From the NCBI GenBank assembly GCA_021635425.1, contig JAJWOJ010000052.1:1-9644 (forward strand): DNA of 9,644 nt. The letters run 5' to 3'. Shown here one piece after another: positions 1 through 6,476 of this stretch (position 1 is its first letter; every line of letters begins with the position of its first letter). The DNA is from Clostridiales bacterium. Its GTDB lineage: Bacteria; Bacillota; Clostridia; Christensenellales; Borkfalkiaceae. The notes beneath the pieces were generated by a model. The model was given only the letters and a program-made list of their open reading frames with translations, searched no databases and was not told the DNA's origin. The translations under genes were made by a program, and so were the position numbers.

Positions 1-1
1 C

Positions 2-172
2 GCGCGTTTAAACGGCGCGTTGGAAAAAGCGAAAAACGACGCGGAAAAGCATTTCGCGAGCGAACGCGAGGCTGCGGAAAACGACGCGAAAAGGTTTATA
101 GCGGACAGAAGCGGCAAGGCGGTCGAAATTGCGGACGAGCTGTTCGGGAGGATAAAAAATGGCGATTGCTGA
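2..172 (+). CDS. V-type ATPase subunit G/H, 3' end (partial)
   Basis: The frame is open from the window edge to a TGA at 170-172 and gives 56 residues. They are rich in Ala, Lys, Glu, Asp and Arg, with a heptad-like pattern and no helix breaker until the end (for example ALEKAKNDAEKH and ADRSGKAVEIADELFGRI). This fits the C-terminal part of the short (about 100 residue) coiled-coil G/H subunit, which pairs with subunit E to make the peripheral stalk holding the A3B3 head against the membrane stator. The position directly before subunit I is the standard place for this gene. It overlaps the next gene by 14 bases in another frame, which suggests translational coupling. The family call rests on composition, length and position, because the peptide is low in complexity and lacks a diagnostic motif. 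Confidence 0.8.
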   Translation, partial: ARLNGALEKAKNDAEKHFASEREAAENDAKRFIADRSGKAVEIADELFGRIKNGDC

Positions 173-2162
173 AATGTCTAAATGCACGCTCGTTGCCTTG
201 AAATCCGATAAGGACAAGGTTTACGACGCGTTGCAAAGGACGGGGGCGGCGCAGATCAAAACTCAGGAAGAGCGGGAATACACCGTTCCATTTAAAGCGG
301 GAGATACGTCGGAGCTTGACAGACAATCGGAAGAAGCGAAAAAATGTCTCGATTTTCTCACCGACGAAATCGAGCTTCTGCCCAAAGAAAAGCGCGGAAG
401 CGGGGTTATAAAGGACGGATTCGGCGTTTCGGAAGCGGAATTTTTCTCCATGGGAGAAAAGACGGACGAGATATACGGGGTTTTAACCGAAATCGAAAAT
501 CTCGCGGCGCAAAAATCCGCAAAAAAAGCCGAGCTTTCCAGGCTTAACGAGCAGATCAGAGCTTACGAACCTTATTTGCCGCTGAAAAGTAAATTTTCCG
601 CGTTTGCGGATACAAAAACAGTTAAGGTTTATCTCGGCATAGTTCCGTCCGACAAAGCGGAAAAGTGCATGGATGAATTTAAAGAAGCCGAGCTTACGGA
701 AGCTTTTTTAGAAGGGGACGGCAAAGCGGGAAGCATCGTGTCCGCGGTCGCTTATCTCGGCGCTTGCGAAACGGCTGAAAAAATCTTTTCGGCTTACGGG
801 TTTATAAAGTGTCCTTTTAAAGGAGATTATACGGCGGCTGAAAAAATCGCCGAGCTTACAAAGCAGGCGGAAGAGATAACGGCGGGTTTCGAAGAGATAA
901 GTCTGTCGGCGGCAAAAATCGCCGATCGGTCGAGAGAAGTTAAGCTATATGTCGATTATCTCGCATATCTTAAAGAAAAAGCCAATGCGGACGGAACGCT
1001 TTTGTCAACCGTTGACGCATATGTTTTAGAGGCTTACGTTCCGACGGAGAAAACCGAAGAAGTTAAAAAAGCGGTGGAAGAGGTAACGCGAGCATGCAAT
1101 ATTGAGTTCGGCGTTATCCCGCGCGACGAGTTTGCGCCCACTCTCATGAAAAACAGCAACGCCGTATCCAATTTCGAGGCGGTTACGAACATGTATTCCG
1201 TTCCCGCTTACGGCGCGCTCGATCCGAACGCGGTGATGTCCTTCTTTTTCTCCCTGTTTATGGGGCTTATAATGGCGGACGTCGGTTACGGACTTCTGAT
1301 GATAATCGGCGGATTTCTCTTTGCTTCCAAGCAGAGAAAGGGAACGAGCATATATCGTATGGCAAAAGTTTTTGCTTACGGCGGATTCTTTGCGGTTATT
1401 TTCGGCGCGTTGTTCGACAGCTGGCTCGGTTATCCGCTTTTAAGAACGCTTACGGGCGCGGGGTCTTCGTATAATCGGTTTTATGCAAGCTATCTCGACG
1501 CGATAAATTCCCCCGCAAGCATCGCGGGCATATCCGTTCCGCAAATGCTTTTGTGGTGTCTGGGTTTAGGTACGGTGCAGATCGCGGTGAGCCTTATAAT
1601 GAAAGCCGTTCAGTGCTTCACGAGAAAACAATACGCCGAAGGTTTCTTTTCGGGTATTGTCTGGGCGATAGGGCTTCTTGCCTTTGTCGTAGCCGTGTTC
1701 GGAATGGCTTCGAATAACGATTTTCTTACAAAATACGGCGCGTATATAGCCGTCGGGCTTATCGCTCTCGGAATCCTCACGTCGGGCATAACCGAAAAGG
1801 GCTTCGGAAAGGTTATGAAACCTTTCTCGTCGCTTTACGGGCTTATAAATTACGCCTCGGACATTTTGAGTTACGCAAGGCTTTACGGTCTCATGCTTTC
1901 GGGCGCGCAGATAGCTTCTATATTTACGAACAATCTCGCGATCGATCTTCTGTTTCCGAAAGGAATTATAGGCGTCGTATTCGGCGTTGTTATAATAATA
2001 ATAGGAAACGTTTTCAACCTCGCGATGAGTTTACTCGGCGCATTTATTCACGATTCGCGTTTGCAATACGTCGAGTTCTTCGGGCGTTTTTACGAAGGCG
2101 AAGGCGAACTTTTCACCCCGCTCGGAAGAAGCGGAGAATACACTTATTTCATTTCGCAATAA
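159..2162 (+). CDS. ntpI: V-type ATP synthase subunit I (membrane stator, a-subunit homologue)
   Basis: This 667-residue protein is the stator of the membrane sector. It supplies the ion half-channels and touches the rotating K ring. Residues 1 to about 345 are a soluble, partly coiled-coil arm that contacts the peripheral stalks. From about 355 on come several hydrophobic segments (about 357-390, 402-425, 460-482, 494-517, 525-546, 602-628). Two family landmarks are visible: SYARLYGL with Arg574 and HDSRLQYVEF with Arg634. They align with the SYLRLWAL and LRLHWVEF motifs of eukaryotic subunit a, whose arginines interact with the ring carboxylate. Length is normal for bacterial NtpI (about 650). 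The ATG at 159 is preceded at 7 bases by GGGAGG (146-151), which decides the start over the ATG at 174. The start lies inside the end of the G/H gene. Confidence 0.97.
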   Translation: MAIAEMSKCTLVALKSDKDKVYDALQRTGAAQIKTQEEREYTVPFKAGDTSELDRQSEEAKKCLDFLTDEIELLPKEKRGSGVIKDGFGVSEAEFFSMGEKTDEIYGVLTEIENLAAQKSAKKAELSRLNEQIRAYEPYLPLKSKFSAFADTKTVKVYLGIVPSDKAEKCMDEFKEAELTEAFLEGDGKAGSIVSAVAYLGACETAEKIFSAYGFIKCPFKGDYTAAEKIAELTKQAEEITAGFEEISLSAAKIADRSREVKLYVDYLAYLKEKANADGTLLSTVDAYVLEAYVPTEKTEEVKKAVEEVTRACNIEFGVIPRDEFAPTLMKNSNAVSNFEAVTNMYSVPAYGALDPNAVMSFFFSLFMGLIMADVGYGLLMIIGGFLFASKQRKGTSIYRMAKVFAYGGFFAVIFGALFDSWLGYPLLRTLTGAGSSYNRFYASYLDAINSPASIAGISVPQMLLWCLGLGTVQIAVSLIMKAVQCFTRKQYAEGFFSGIVWAIGLLAFVVAVFGMASNNDFLTKYGAYIAVGLIALGILTSGITEKGFGKVMKPFSSLYGLINYASDILSYARLYGLMLSGAQIASIFTNNLAIDLLFPKGIIGVVFGVVIIIIGNVFNLAMSLLGAFIHDSRLQYVEFFGRFYEGEGELFTPLGRSGEYTYFISQ

Positions 2163-2172
2163 ACGACGTCAA

Positions 2173-2187
2173 ACCGCAAAAAGCGGT
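2173..2187 (+). other. Small hairpin in the I-K spacer
   Basis: ACCGC, five A residues, then GCGGT form a perfect 5-bp stem 11 bases after the stop of subunit I. No T run follows, so it is not a standard intrinsic terminator. It could be a stability or processing element ahead of the K message, which must be translated in excess for a multi-copy ring. That role is inference. Confidence 0.4.
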
Positions 2188-2222
2188 CTATAAGTCGATT
2201 ATTAAACATAAAAATCAATTTC

Positions 2223-2227
2223 GGAGG
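2223..2227 (+). promoter_or_regulatory. Strong ribosome binding site of ntpK
   Basis: GGAGG lies 8 bases before the ATG at 2236. It is the best-spaced full Shine-Dalgarno in the operon and contrasts with the weak signals before E and D. This fits the need for many copies of the K subunit per enzyme. Confidence 0.75.
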
Positions 2228-2235
2228 AAATTACT

Positions 2236-2658
2236 ATGGAAAAATTCATCGGCATTTTAGGGCTTTCGCTCTGTATGATCCTGTGCGGAGCGGGATCTGC
2301 TATCGGTCTTTACAAAACGGGTTCGGCTTCCGCGGGGGTTCTCGCCGAGGACAACAAAAAGTTTTCCAAGATCATCGTTTTAGCTCTTCTTCCCGCAACG
2401 CAGGGTATTTACGGATTCGTTCTTGCCGTAATGAAAATCGGCGCAATCGCTCAGGGTTGGTCGCTTTTCGGCGCAATGCTCGGTCTCGGCGTAACGGGTA
2501 TGCTTTCCGCGATTTTGCAGGGTATCACCGCGTCGTCGTGTATTTACGCAATCGGCAAAAACCCCGCAGGCTCGGGTAAGTACGTTTTGTTCCCCGCGAT
2601 GATAGAGTTCTACGCGATTCTTGCGCTCGTTCTCGGAATCATGATTCCCGTCGCATAA
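2236..2658 (+). CDS. ntpK: V-type ATP synthase subunit K (ion-binding c-ring proteolipid, probably Na+)
   Basis: This 140-residue, very hydrophobic protein has four transmembrane helices in two hairpins (about 4-26, 43-67, 75-105, 116-138). It is the duplicated proteolipid that forms the rotor ring. The first hairpin has Gln56 where the second has the ion-carrying Glu124, so there is one carboxylate per four-helix unit, as in the Enterococcus hirae NtpK ring. The Na+ ligands of that ring all have counterparts: Leu52, Thr55 and Gln56 in LPATQGIY, Tyr59, Gln95 in ILQG, and Glu124 in MIEFYAIL. The spacing from Gln95 to Glu124 is the same 29 residues as I recall for Gln110 to Glu139. Na+ specificity is therefore likely, but it is inferred by homology. 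At 140 residues it is somewhat shorter than NtpK (156), mainly between TM2 and TM3 and at the N-terminus. The ATG is supported by GGAGG 8 bases upstream. Confidence 0.97.
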   Translation: MEKFIGILGLSLCMILCGAGSAIGLYKTGSASAGVLAEDNKKFSKIIVLALLPATQGIYGFVLAVMKIGAIAQGWSLFGAMLGLGVTGMLSAILQGITASSCIYAIGKNPAGSGKYVLFPAMIEFYAILALVLGIMIPVA

Positions 2659-2685
2659 GAGTTAAAACACGGAACCGTTAAAATT

Positions 2686-3258
2686 ATGGAAGAAAAAAAA
2701 GATATTTGCGCGGCTATAATAGCCGACGCGGATAAATATGCGGCTGAGGCGACAAAATCCGCCGAAGAATACGCGAAAACCAAGGCGGCGGAAACCGAAA
2801 AAGAGGTTTCCGCGTATGCCGTAACGCAAGCCGAACTTGCCGAAAAAGGCGCGGCGGACATTGCGGCTAAAAACGCGGCGGCGGAGAGAATGGAAAGGAA
2901 AAAGATTCTTCTTGCCGCAAAAGCCGAGCTTATCGACGAGGTTTATAAAAAACTCGAAGCGCGGCTTGACGGCATGAGCGAGGCAGACCTTGTCGTTTTC
3001 AGCGAAAAACTTATTGAAAAGTACGCCGCGAAAGGAGACGAAATAATCGTTTCCGAAAACTCGAAAGTCAAAGCGGAGAAATTTACGGAAATGAACGCCG
3101 TAAAAAATCTCGGGCTTAAGGTTTCGGGCGGAGGAAAATTCTCGGGCGGATTTATTATAAGAAGCGCGGCTTTCGACACCGATTTGTCTTTTGCGGCAAT
3201 CGTAAGGTCGGTAAGAGAAGATACGGAAGCGGAAGTTTCCGCAAAGCTTTTCGATTGA
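2686..3258 (+). CDS. ntpE: V-type ATP synthase subunit E (peripheral stalk)
   Basis: This 190-residue protein has an N-terminal Ala/Glu/Lys-rich helix (about 1-100) with coiled-coil character. A mixed alpha/beta C-terminal domain ends in the motif pattern GGFIIRSAAFDTDLSFAAIV, typical of subunit E (GGxxxxxxxGxxxxxxTFxxxL-like). It pairs with G/H to form the peripheral stalk and binds the top of subunit B. Length is normal for the family (about 185-200). It lies between K and C as expected, 27 bases after K. The ATG at 2686 has no clear Shine-Dalgarno; only GGAAC at 2671-2675 is nearby, and no alternative start exists between the K stop and this ATG. Expression may depend on ribosomes arriving from K. 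The family call is firm from the C-terminal motif and the operon position. Confidence 0.93.
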   Translation: MEEKKDICAAIIADADKYAAEATKSAEEYAKTKAAETEKEVSAYAVTQAELAEKGAADIAAKNAAAERMERKKILLAAKAELIDEVYKKLEARLDGMSEADLVVFSEKLIEKYAAKGDEIIVSENSKVKAEKFTEMNAVKNLGLKVSGGGKFSGGFIIRSAAFDTDLSFAAIVRSVREDTEAEVSAKLFD

Positions 3259-3260
3259 TA

Positions 3261-3310
3261 AAATTCCGCGAGCGGAAATTCGCGACATATTTTCGCAAGC
3301 GATATTTATC
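3261..3310 (+). repeat. Cluster of short palindromes in the E-C spacer
   Basis: The first element is TTCCG (3264-3268), loop CGAG, CGGAA (3273-3277), extended across an A-A mismatch by two A-T pairs to 3261-3280. It is followed at once by TCGCGA (3280-3285) and by TCGCAAGCGA (3293-3302). There is no T run, so this is not a terminator. It looks like a degenerate run of small palindromes of the kind scattered between genes in many uncultured Clostridia. It could act as an mRNA hairpin within the operon, or be neutral repeat sequence. Confidence 0.4.
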
Positions 3311-3334
3311 GATACAACAATCAAAGGTAATATT

Positions 3335-4294
3335 ATGACAAGAGACATGACTTTTTCGAACGGAATAATCAAATCGCTCGAAAAAGACCTTTTAACAACT
3401 TCCGCCTTATCCCGGCTTATCGACGAGGCGGACTATAAAACCGCTCTTGCGTCGCTCAGAGATCAAGGCTTCGGAAAAGGCGCGGCGGACGTGGAGAATA
3501 TCGACGATATTCTTCTTGCGGAAACTGTTTTTGCGGATAATTTCGTCCGCGAGTTTTCGCCGTCCAAAGAGTATTCCGAGTTTTTTCTCACGGGCGTGGA
3601 CTTTTACAATGCGGAAAGGTATGTCCGTTCGAAATTTGTCAAGGGCTATGCTTACGAGGAGACTCGTTACGGGCTTGTAAAAGACGTTGCGGAAGCTATC
3701 GAAAAAAACGATAAAAAGCTGCCCGACGAGCTTAAGACGGCGGTTAAGGAAGCCGAAGAACTTTTTGAAAGCGGCAAAGCTACGGGGGCGGCGGTATCGA
3801 CGATTTTTGCCAAGGCTTTATATACAAGGCTTTTGAAAAAGTGCGGAGGCGAGCTTAAAACGTTTATAAAAAACGAAATCGACGCGGCTAATATTTCGAC
3901 GGCGTTCCGCTCGAAAACGGAAGAGACGGCAGAAAGGCTTTTCATAGACGGCGGAAACCTGAAAAAAGAGGATATTTTGTTTATTTTCTCGTCGGATAAC
4001 GATAAAATAGATAAAAAATTCGCTTTCACGCCATATAAAGAGATGATGAGCGTCGCACTCTTCGAAAGAGCCGAAAAAACTCCGTTCATAAACTTTGAAA
4101 GGTCGGCGGACGGTTTCGCGCTCGGCGAACTCAAAAAGAAAAAATACGACACCGAGGGCGCAACGCCGTTTATGCTTTACTGTTTATATAAGCGCGCGGA
4201 GATAAAAAACGTTCGGATAATCATGACGGGTAAGCGCGCCAAGGCTCAGGCGGACGAAATCAAAAGGAGGCTGAGAGTCGGTTATGACGGGTGA
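3335..4294 (+). CDS. ntpC: V-type ATP synthase subunit C (central stalk-ring adaptor)
   Basis: This 319-residue, mostly helical soluble protein has no transmembrane segment. It corresponds to the archaeal/bacterial C subunit (eukaryotic d), the funnel that couples the D/F central shaft to the K ring. Evidence is the N-terminal pattern with repeated LEKDLLTTSALSRLIDEADY, the C-terminal pattern PFMLYCLYKRAEIKNVRII (about 278-296), which matches the family's conserved helix near the end, the length (usual 320-345), and the position between E and F. The ATG at 3335 has AAAGG (3323-3327) 7 bases upstream. The gene ends in a TGA that overlaps the first 11 bases of subunit F. Sequence conservation of this subunit is normally low, so operon position carries part of the call. 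Confidence 0.94.
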   Translation: MTRDMTFSNGIIKSLEKDLLTTSALSRLIDEADYKTALASLRDQGFGKGAADVENIDDILLAETVFADNFVREFSPSKEYSEFFLTGVDFYNAERYVRSKFVKGYAYEETRYGLVKDVAEAIEKNDKKLPDELKTAVKEAEELFESGKATGAAVSTIFAKALYTRLLKKCGGELKTFIKNEIDAANISTAFRSKTEETAERLFIDGGNLKKEDILFIFSSDNDKIDKKFAFTPYKEMMSVALFERAEKTPFINFERSADGFALGELKKKKYDTEGATPFMLYCLYKRAEIKNVRIIMTGKRAKAQADEIKRRLRVGYDG

Positions 4295-4610
4295 AATCGC
4301 AATTATCGGCAACGGCGAAAGCGTGCTTGCATTCAAAGCGGGCGGCGTGGACGCGTATTTTGCGGACGATGAAAAGCAGGCGAGAGAACTTTTAAAGAAA
4401 CTCGCGAAAACATATAAAGTAATTTTCATTACGGACGACCTCGCCGAGGCAACGGACGACCTTATAAAGAGAATGCTTGAAAATCCTTATCCCGCGATAG
4501 TTCCCGTTCCTCCCAAAAAAGGCGGAAGCGGCTATGCGCGCGATAAGATGAAACAATATGCCGAGATGGCTCTCGGCGCGGATATTCTTTTCGGAAACGA
4601 TAAGAAATAA
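4284..4610 (+). CDS. atpF: V-type ATP synthase subunit F (central stalk regulator)
   Basis: This 108-residue protein has a small alpha/beta (Rossmann-like) fold. The N-terminus EIAIIGNGESVLAFKAGGVD matches the family's IGD-x-DSVLGFKA-type opening, followed by YKVIFITDDLAE (about 44-55) and a proline-rich NPYPAIVPVPPKKG (67-80), all typical of subunit F. It sits beside subunit D in the rotor shaft and modulates ATP hydrolysis. The gene is called ntpG in the Enterococcus naming. Its ATG lies inside the end of subunit C (11-base overlap). A good AGGAGG (4265-4270) is 13 bases upstream, longer than ideal, but an in-frame TGA at 4272-4274 excludes an earlier start. Coupling to C translation is likely. 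Confidence 0.95.
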   Translation: MTGEIAIIGNGESVLAFKAGGVDAYFADDEKQARELLKKLAKTYKVIFITDDLAEATDDLIKRMLENPYPAIVPVPPKKGGSGYARDKMKQYAEMALGADILFGNDKK

Positions 4611-4656
4611 ACGAGAATAAATAAATTGCAACAGGCTTTTTAAATCGCAATAACCC

Positions 4657-4704
4657 GTCGCGGTTTTTTATCGTCTGATTCAGACGCGAAAAAGGCGCGG
4701 CGAC
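4657..4704 (+). promoter_or_regulatory. Nested inverted repeat upstream of ntpA
   Basis: The F-A spacer is the longest in the operon (111 bases). Its core is a palindrome CGTCTGATTCAGACG (4672-4686). Around it, a T run (4664-4669) faces an A run (4689-4693), and GTCGC (4657-4661) faces GCGAC (4700-4704). Together they could fold into one imperfect 48-base stem ending four bases before the GAGGA ribosome site (4708-4712) of ntpA. It could be an RNA hairpin for processing or translational control, or an operator with dyad symmetry. No ligand or protein can be named from the sequence. Confidence 0.4.
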
Positions 4705-4721
4705 AAAGAGGAAAATAAATA

Positions 4722-6476
4722 ATGCAAGGAAGAATCGTAAAGGTTTCAGGTCCGCTTATCGTGGCGGAGAATATGGCGGACGTCAAGATGTACGACGTGG
4801 TTAAAGTGGGCGAAAAGGAGCTTATCGGCGAAGTTATCGAGCTTCGCGGCGACAGAGCCTCCGTTCAGGTCTACGAGGAAACGTCGGGTCTCGGGGTAGG
4901 CGATAAAGTCGTTTCAACGGGTTATCCCCTTTCCGTCGAGCTTGCGCCGGGGCTTATCGAAGGAATTTTCGACGGTATTCAACGTCCGCTCGAAAAAATC
5001 GTCGAGCATTACGGCGACCGTATCACGAGAGGTTTGAAGGTAAACAACCTCGATCGCGAAAAAAAATGGAAATTCGTTCCCGAAAAGAAGGTCGGCGACG
5101 AAGTCACCGCGGGCGACGTTTTGGGTTCCGTTCAGGAAACGCCCATCGTCTCTCATAAAATAATGGTTCCGTTCGACGTGAGCGGAAAAATAACCGACAT
5201 TAAAGAAGGCGAATTCAATATAACCGAAACGGTTGCGAAGGTGGGCGAAACGGAAGTTTGCATGCTCACCCGCTGGCCCGTCAGAAAGGCAAGACCGTAT
5301 AAGGAAAAACAAACGCCCGATATGCCCATGGTTACGGGGCAGAGAGTTATCGACACTCTTTTTCCGATAGCCAAAGGCGGCGTAGCGGCGGTTCCCGGTC
5401 CTTTCGGAAGCGGAAAAACGGTCGTTCAGCACCAGCTTGCAAAGTGGGCGGACGCGGAAATAATAGTATACGTCGGCTGCGGCGAACGCGGAAACGAAAT
5501 GACGGACGTTTTAAACGAATTCCCCGAGCTTAAGGATCCGAAAACGGGCGAACCGCTCATGAAGAGAACGGTTCTTATCGCCAACACATCGGATATGCCC
5601 GTTGCGGCGAGAGAAGCTTCGATTTACACGGGTATCACGATAGCCGAATATTTCAGAGATATGGGCTATAACGTCGCGATAATGGCAGATTCCACGTCGC
5701 GTTGGGCGGAAGCTCTCCGTGAAATGAGCGGAAGGCTCGAAGAAATGCCCGGCGACGAAGGTTACCCCGCATACCTTTCTTCGAGGCTTGCGGAGTTCTA
5801 CGAAAGGGCGGGAATCGTCAAAGTTCTCGGAAAAGAGGATAAACTCGGCTCGGTTTCGGCAATCGGCGCGGTTTCTCCCCCGGGCGGCGACCTTTCCGAA
5901 CCCGTATCTCAGGCAACTTTGCGTATAGTAAAAGTATTCTGGGGTTTGTCCGCTCAGCTTGCGTACAAACGTCATTTCCCCGCAATCGACTGGCTTATAA
6001 GTTATTCGCTTTATGCCGACAGAATGGGCGAGTGGTTCGATAAAAACGTCGGAGCGGATTTTATGGATCTCCGCGCGTTTATAATGAACGTTTTGCAGGA
6101 AGAGGCAAGCTTAGAGGAAATCGTAAGGCTTGTCGGTATGGATACTCTTTCTTATAAAGACAGAATGACGCTCGAAACGGCTAAGATGATAAGAGAAGAC
6201 TATCTTCATCAGAACGCTTTCCACGAAACGGATACTTACACTTCGCTTAACAAGCAATATCGCATGTTAAAGCTCATAAAGAAGTTTTACGACCTCGGCA
6301 ACGTTGCCGTCGCCAACTACGCGGATATCGACGAAGTAACTTCCTGCGAAGCTAAGGAAAAGATAGGCAGAGCTAAATATATCGAAGAAAGTTCGATGGA
6401 AAAATTCGACGAGATAGACGCCGAGCTTGAAAAAGAGCTTAAAGCGCTTGCCGCAAAAGGAGAAAGCGATGTATAA
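4722..6476 (+). CDS. ntpA: V-type ATP synthase subunit A (catalytic)
   Basis: This 584-residue catalytic nucleotide-binding subunit has three copies per enzyme, alternating with B. Domains in order are an N-terminal beta-barrel (about 1-70), the bulge or 'non-homologous region' specific to V/A-type A subunits (about 110-190), the P-loop ATPase core and a helical C-terminal domain. Walker A is GPFGSGKT (226-233, Lys232). The GERGNE motif with the putative catalytic Glu255 is at 254-259. Walker B ends at Asp323, followed by SRWAEALRE (326-334). PPGGDLSEPVSQ is at 386-397. All expected catalytic residues are present and length is normal (about 580-595). The ATG at 4722 follows GAGGA at 9 bases. 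The gene ends overlapping ntpB by 8 bases, which favours equal A and B synthesis. Confidence 0.99.
   Translation: MQGRIVKVSGPLIVAENMADVKMYDVVKVGEKELIGEVIELRGDRASVQVYEETSGLGVGDKVVSTGYPLSVELAPGLIEGIFDGIQRPLEKIVEHYGDRITRGLKVNNLDREKKWKFVPEKKVGDEVTAGDVLGSVQETPIVSHKIMVPFDVSGKITDIKEGEFNITETVAKVGETEVCMLTRWPVRKARPYKEKQTPDMPMVTGQRVIDTLFPIAKGGVAAVPGPFGSGKTVVQHQLAKWADAEIIVYVGCGERGNEMTDVLNEFPELKDPKTGEPLMKRTVLIANTSDMPVAAREASIYTGITIAEYFRDMGYNVAIMADSTSRWAEALREMSGRLEEMPGDEGYPAYLSSRLAEFYERAGIVKVLGKEDKLGSVSAIGAVSPPGGDLSEPVSQATLRIVKVFWGLSAQLAYKRHFPAIDWLISYSLYADRMGEWFDKNVGADFMDLRAFIMNVLQEEASLEEIVRLVGMDTLSYKDRMTLETAKMIREDYLHQNAFHETDTYTSLNKQYRMLKLIKKFYDLGNVAVANYADIDEVTSCEAKEKIGRAKYIEESSMEKFDEIDAELEKELKALAAKGESDV

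Noticed and set aside
151..200. Later ATG at 174 as start of subunit I
   Set aside because: The GGGAGG at 146-151 is correctly spaced for the ATG at 159 and too far from 174.
2662..3372. Long minus-strand open frame of 236 codons opposite subunit E
   Set aside because: It is a shadow of ntpE in a GC-skewed codon set, with Phe/Arg-rich low-complexity translation, no family motif and no ribosome site.
3667..4152. Minus-strand open frame opposite subunit C (161 codons)
   Set aside because: Serine/phenylalanine-rich translation is the usual antisense image of Lys/Glu-rich coding; no independent evidence.
5511..5975. Minus-strand open frame opposite subunit A
   Set aside because: It is the antisense of a highly conserved ATPase core, with no ribosome site and no recognisable product.
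6427..6468. TTG-initiated 14-residue N-terminal extension of subunit B
   Set aside because: A good AAAGGAGA stands right before the ATG at 6469, and family members start at that point. The extension lies inside the coding end of subunit A.
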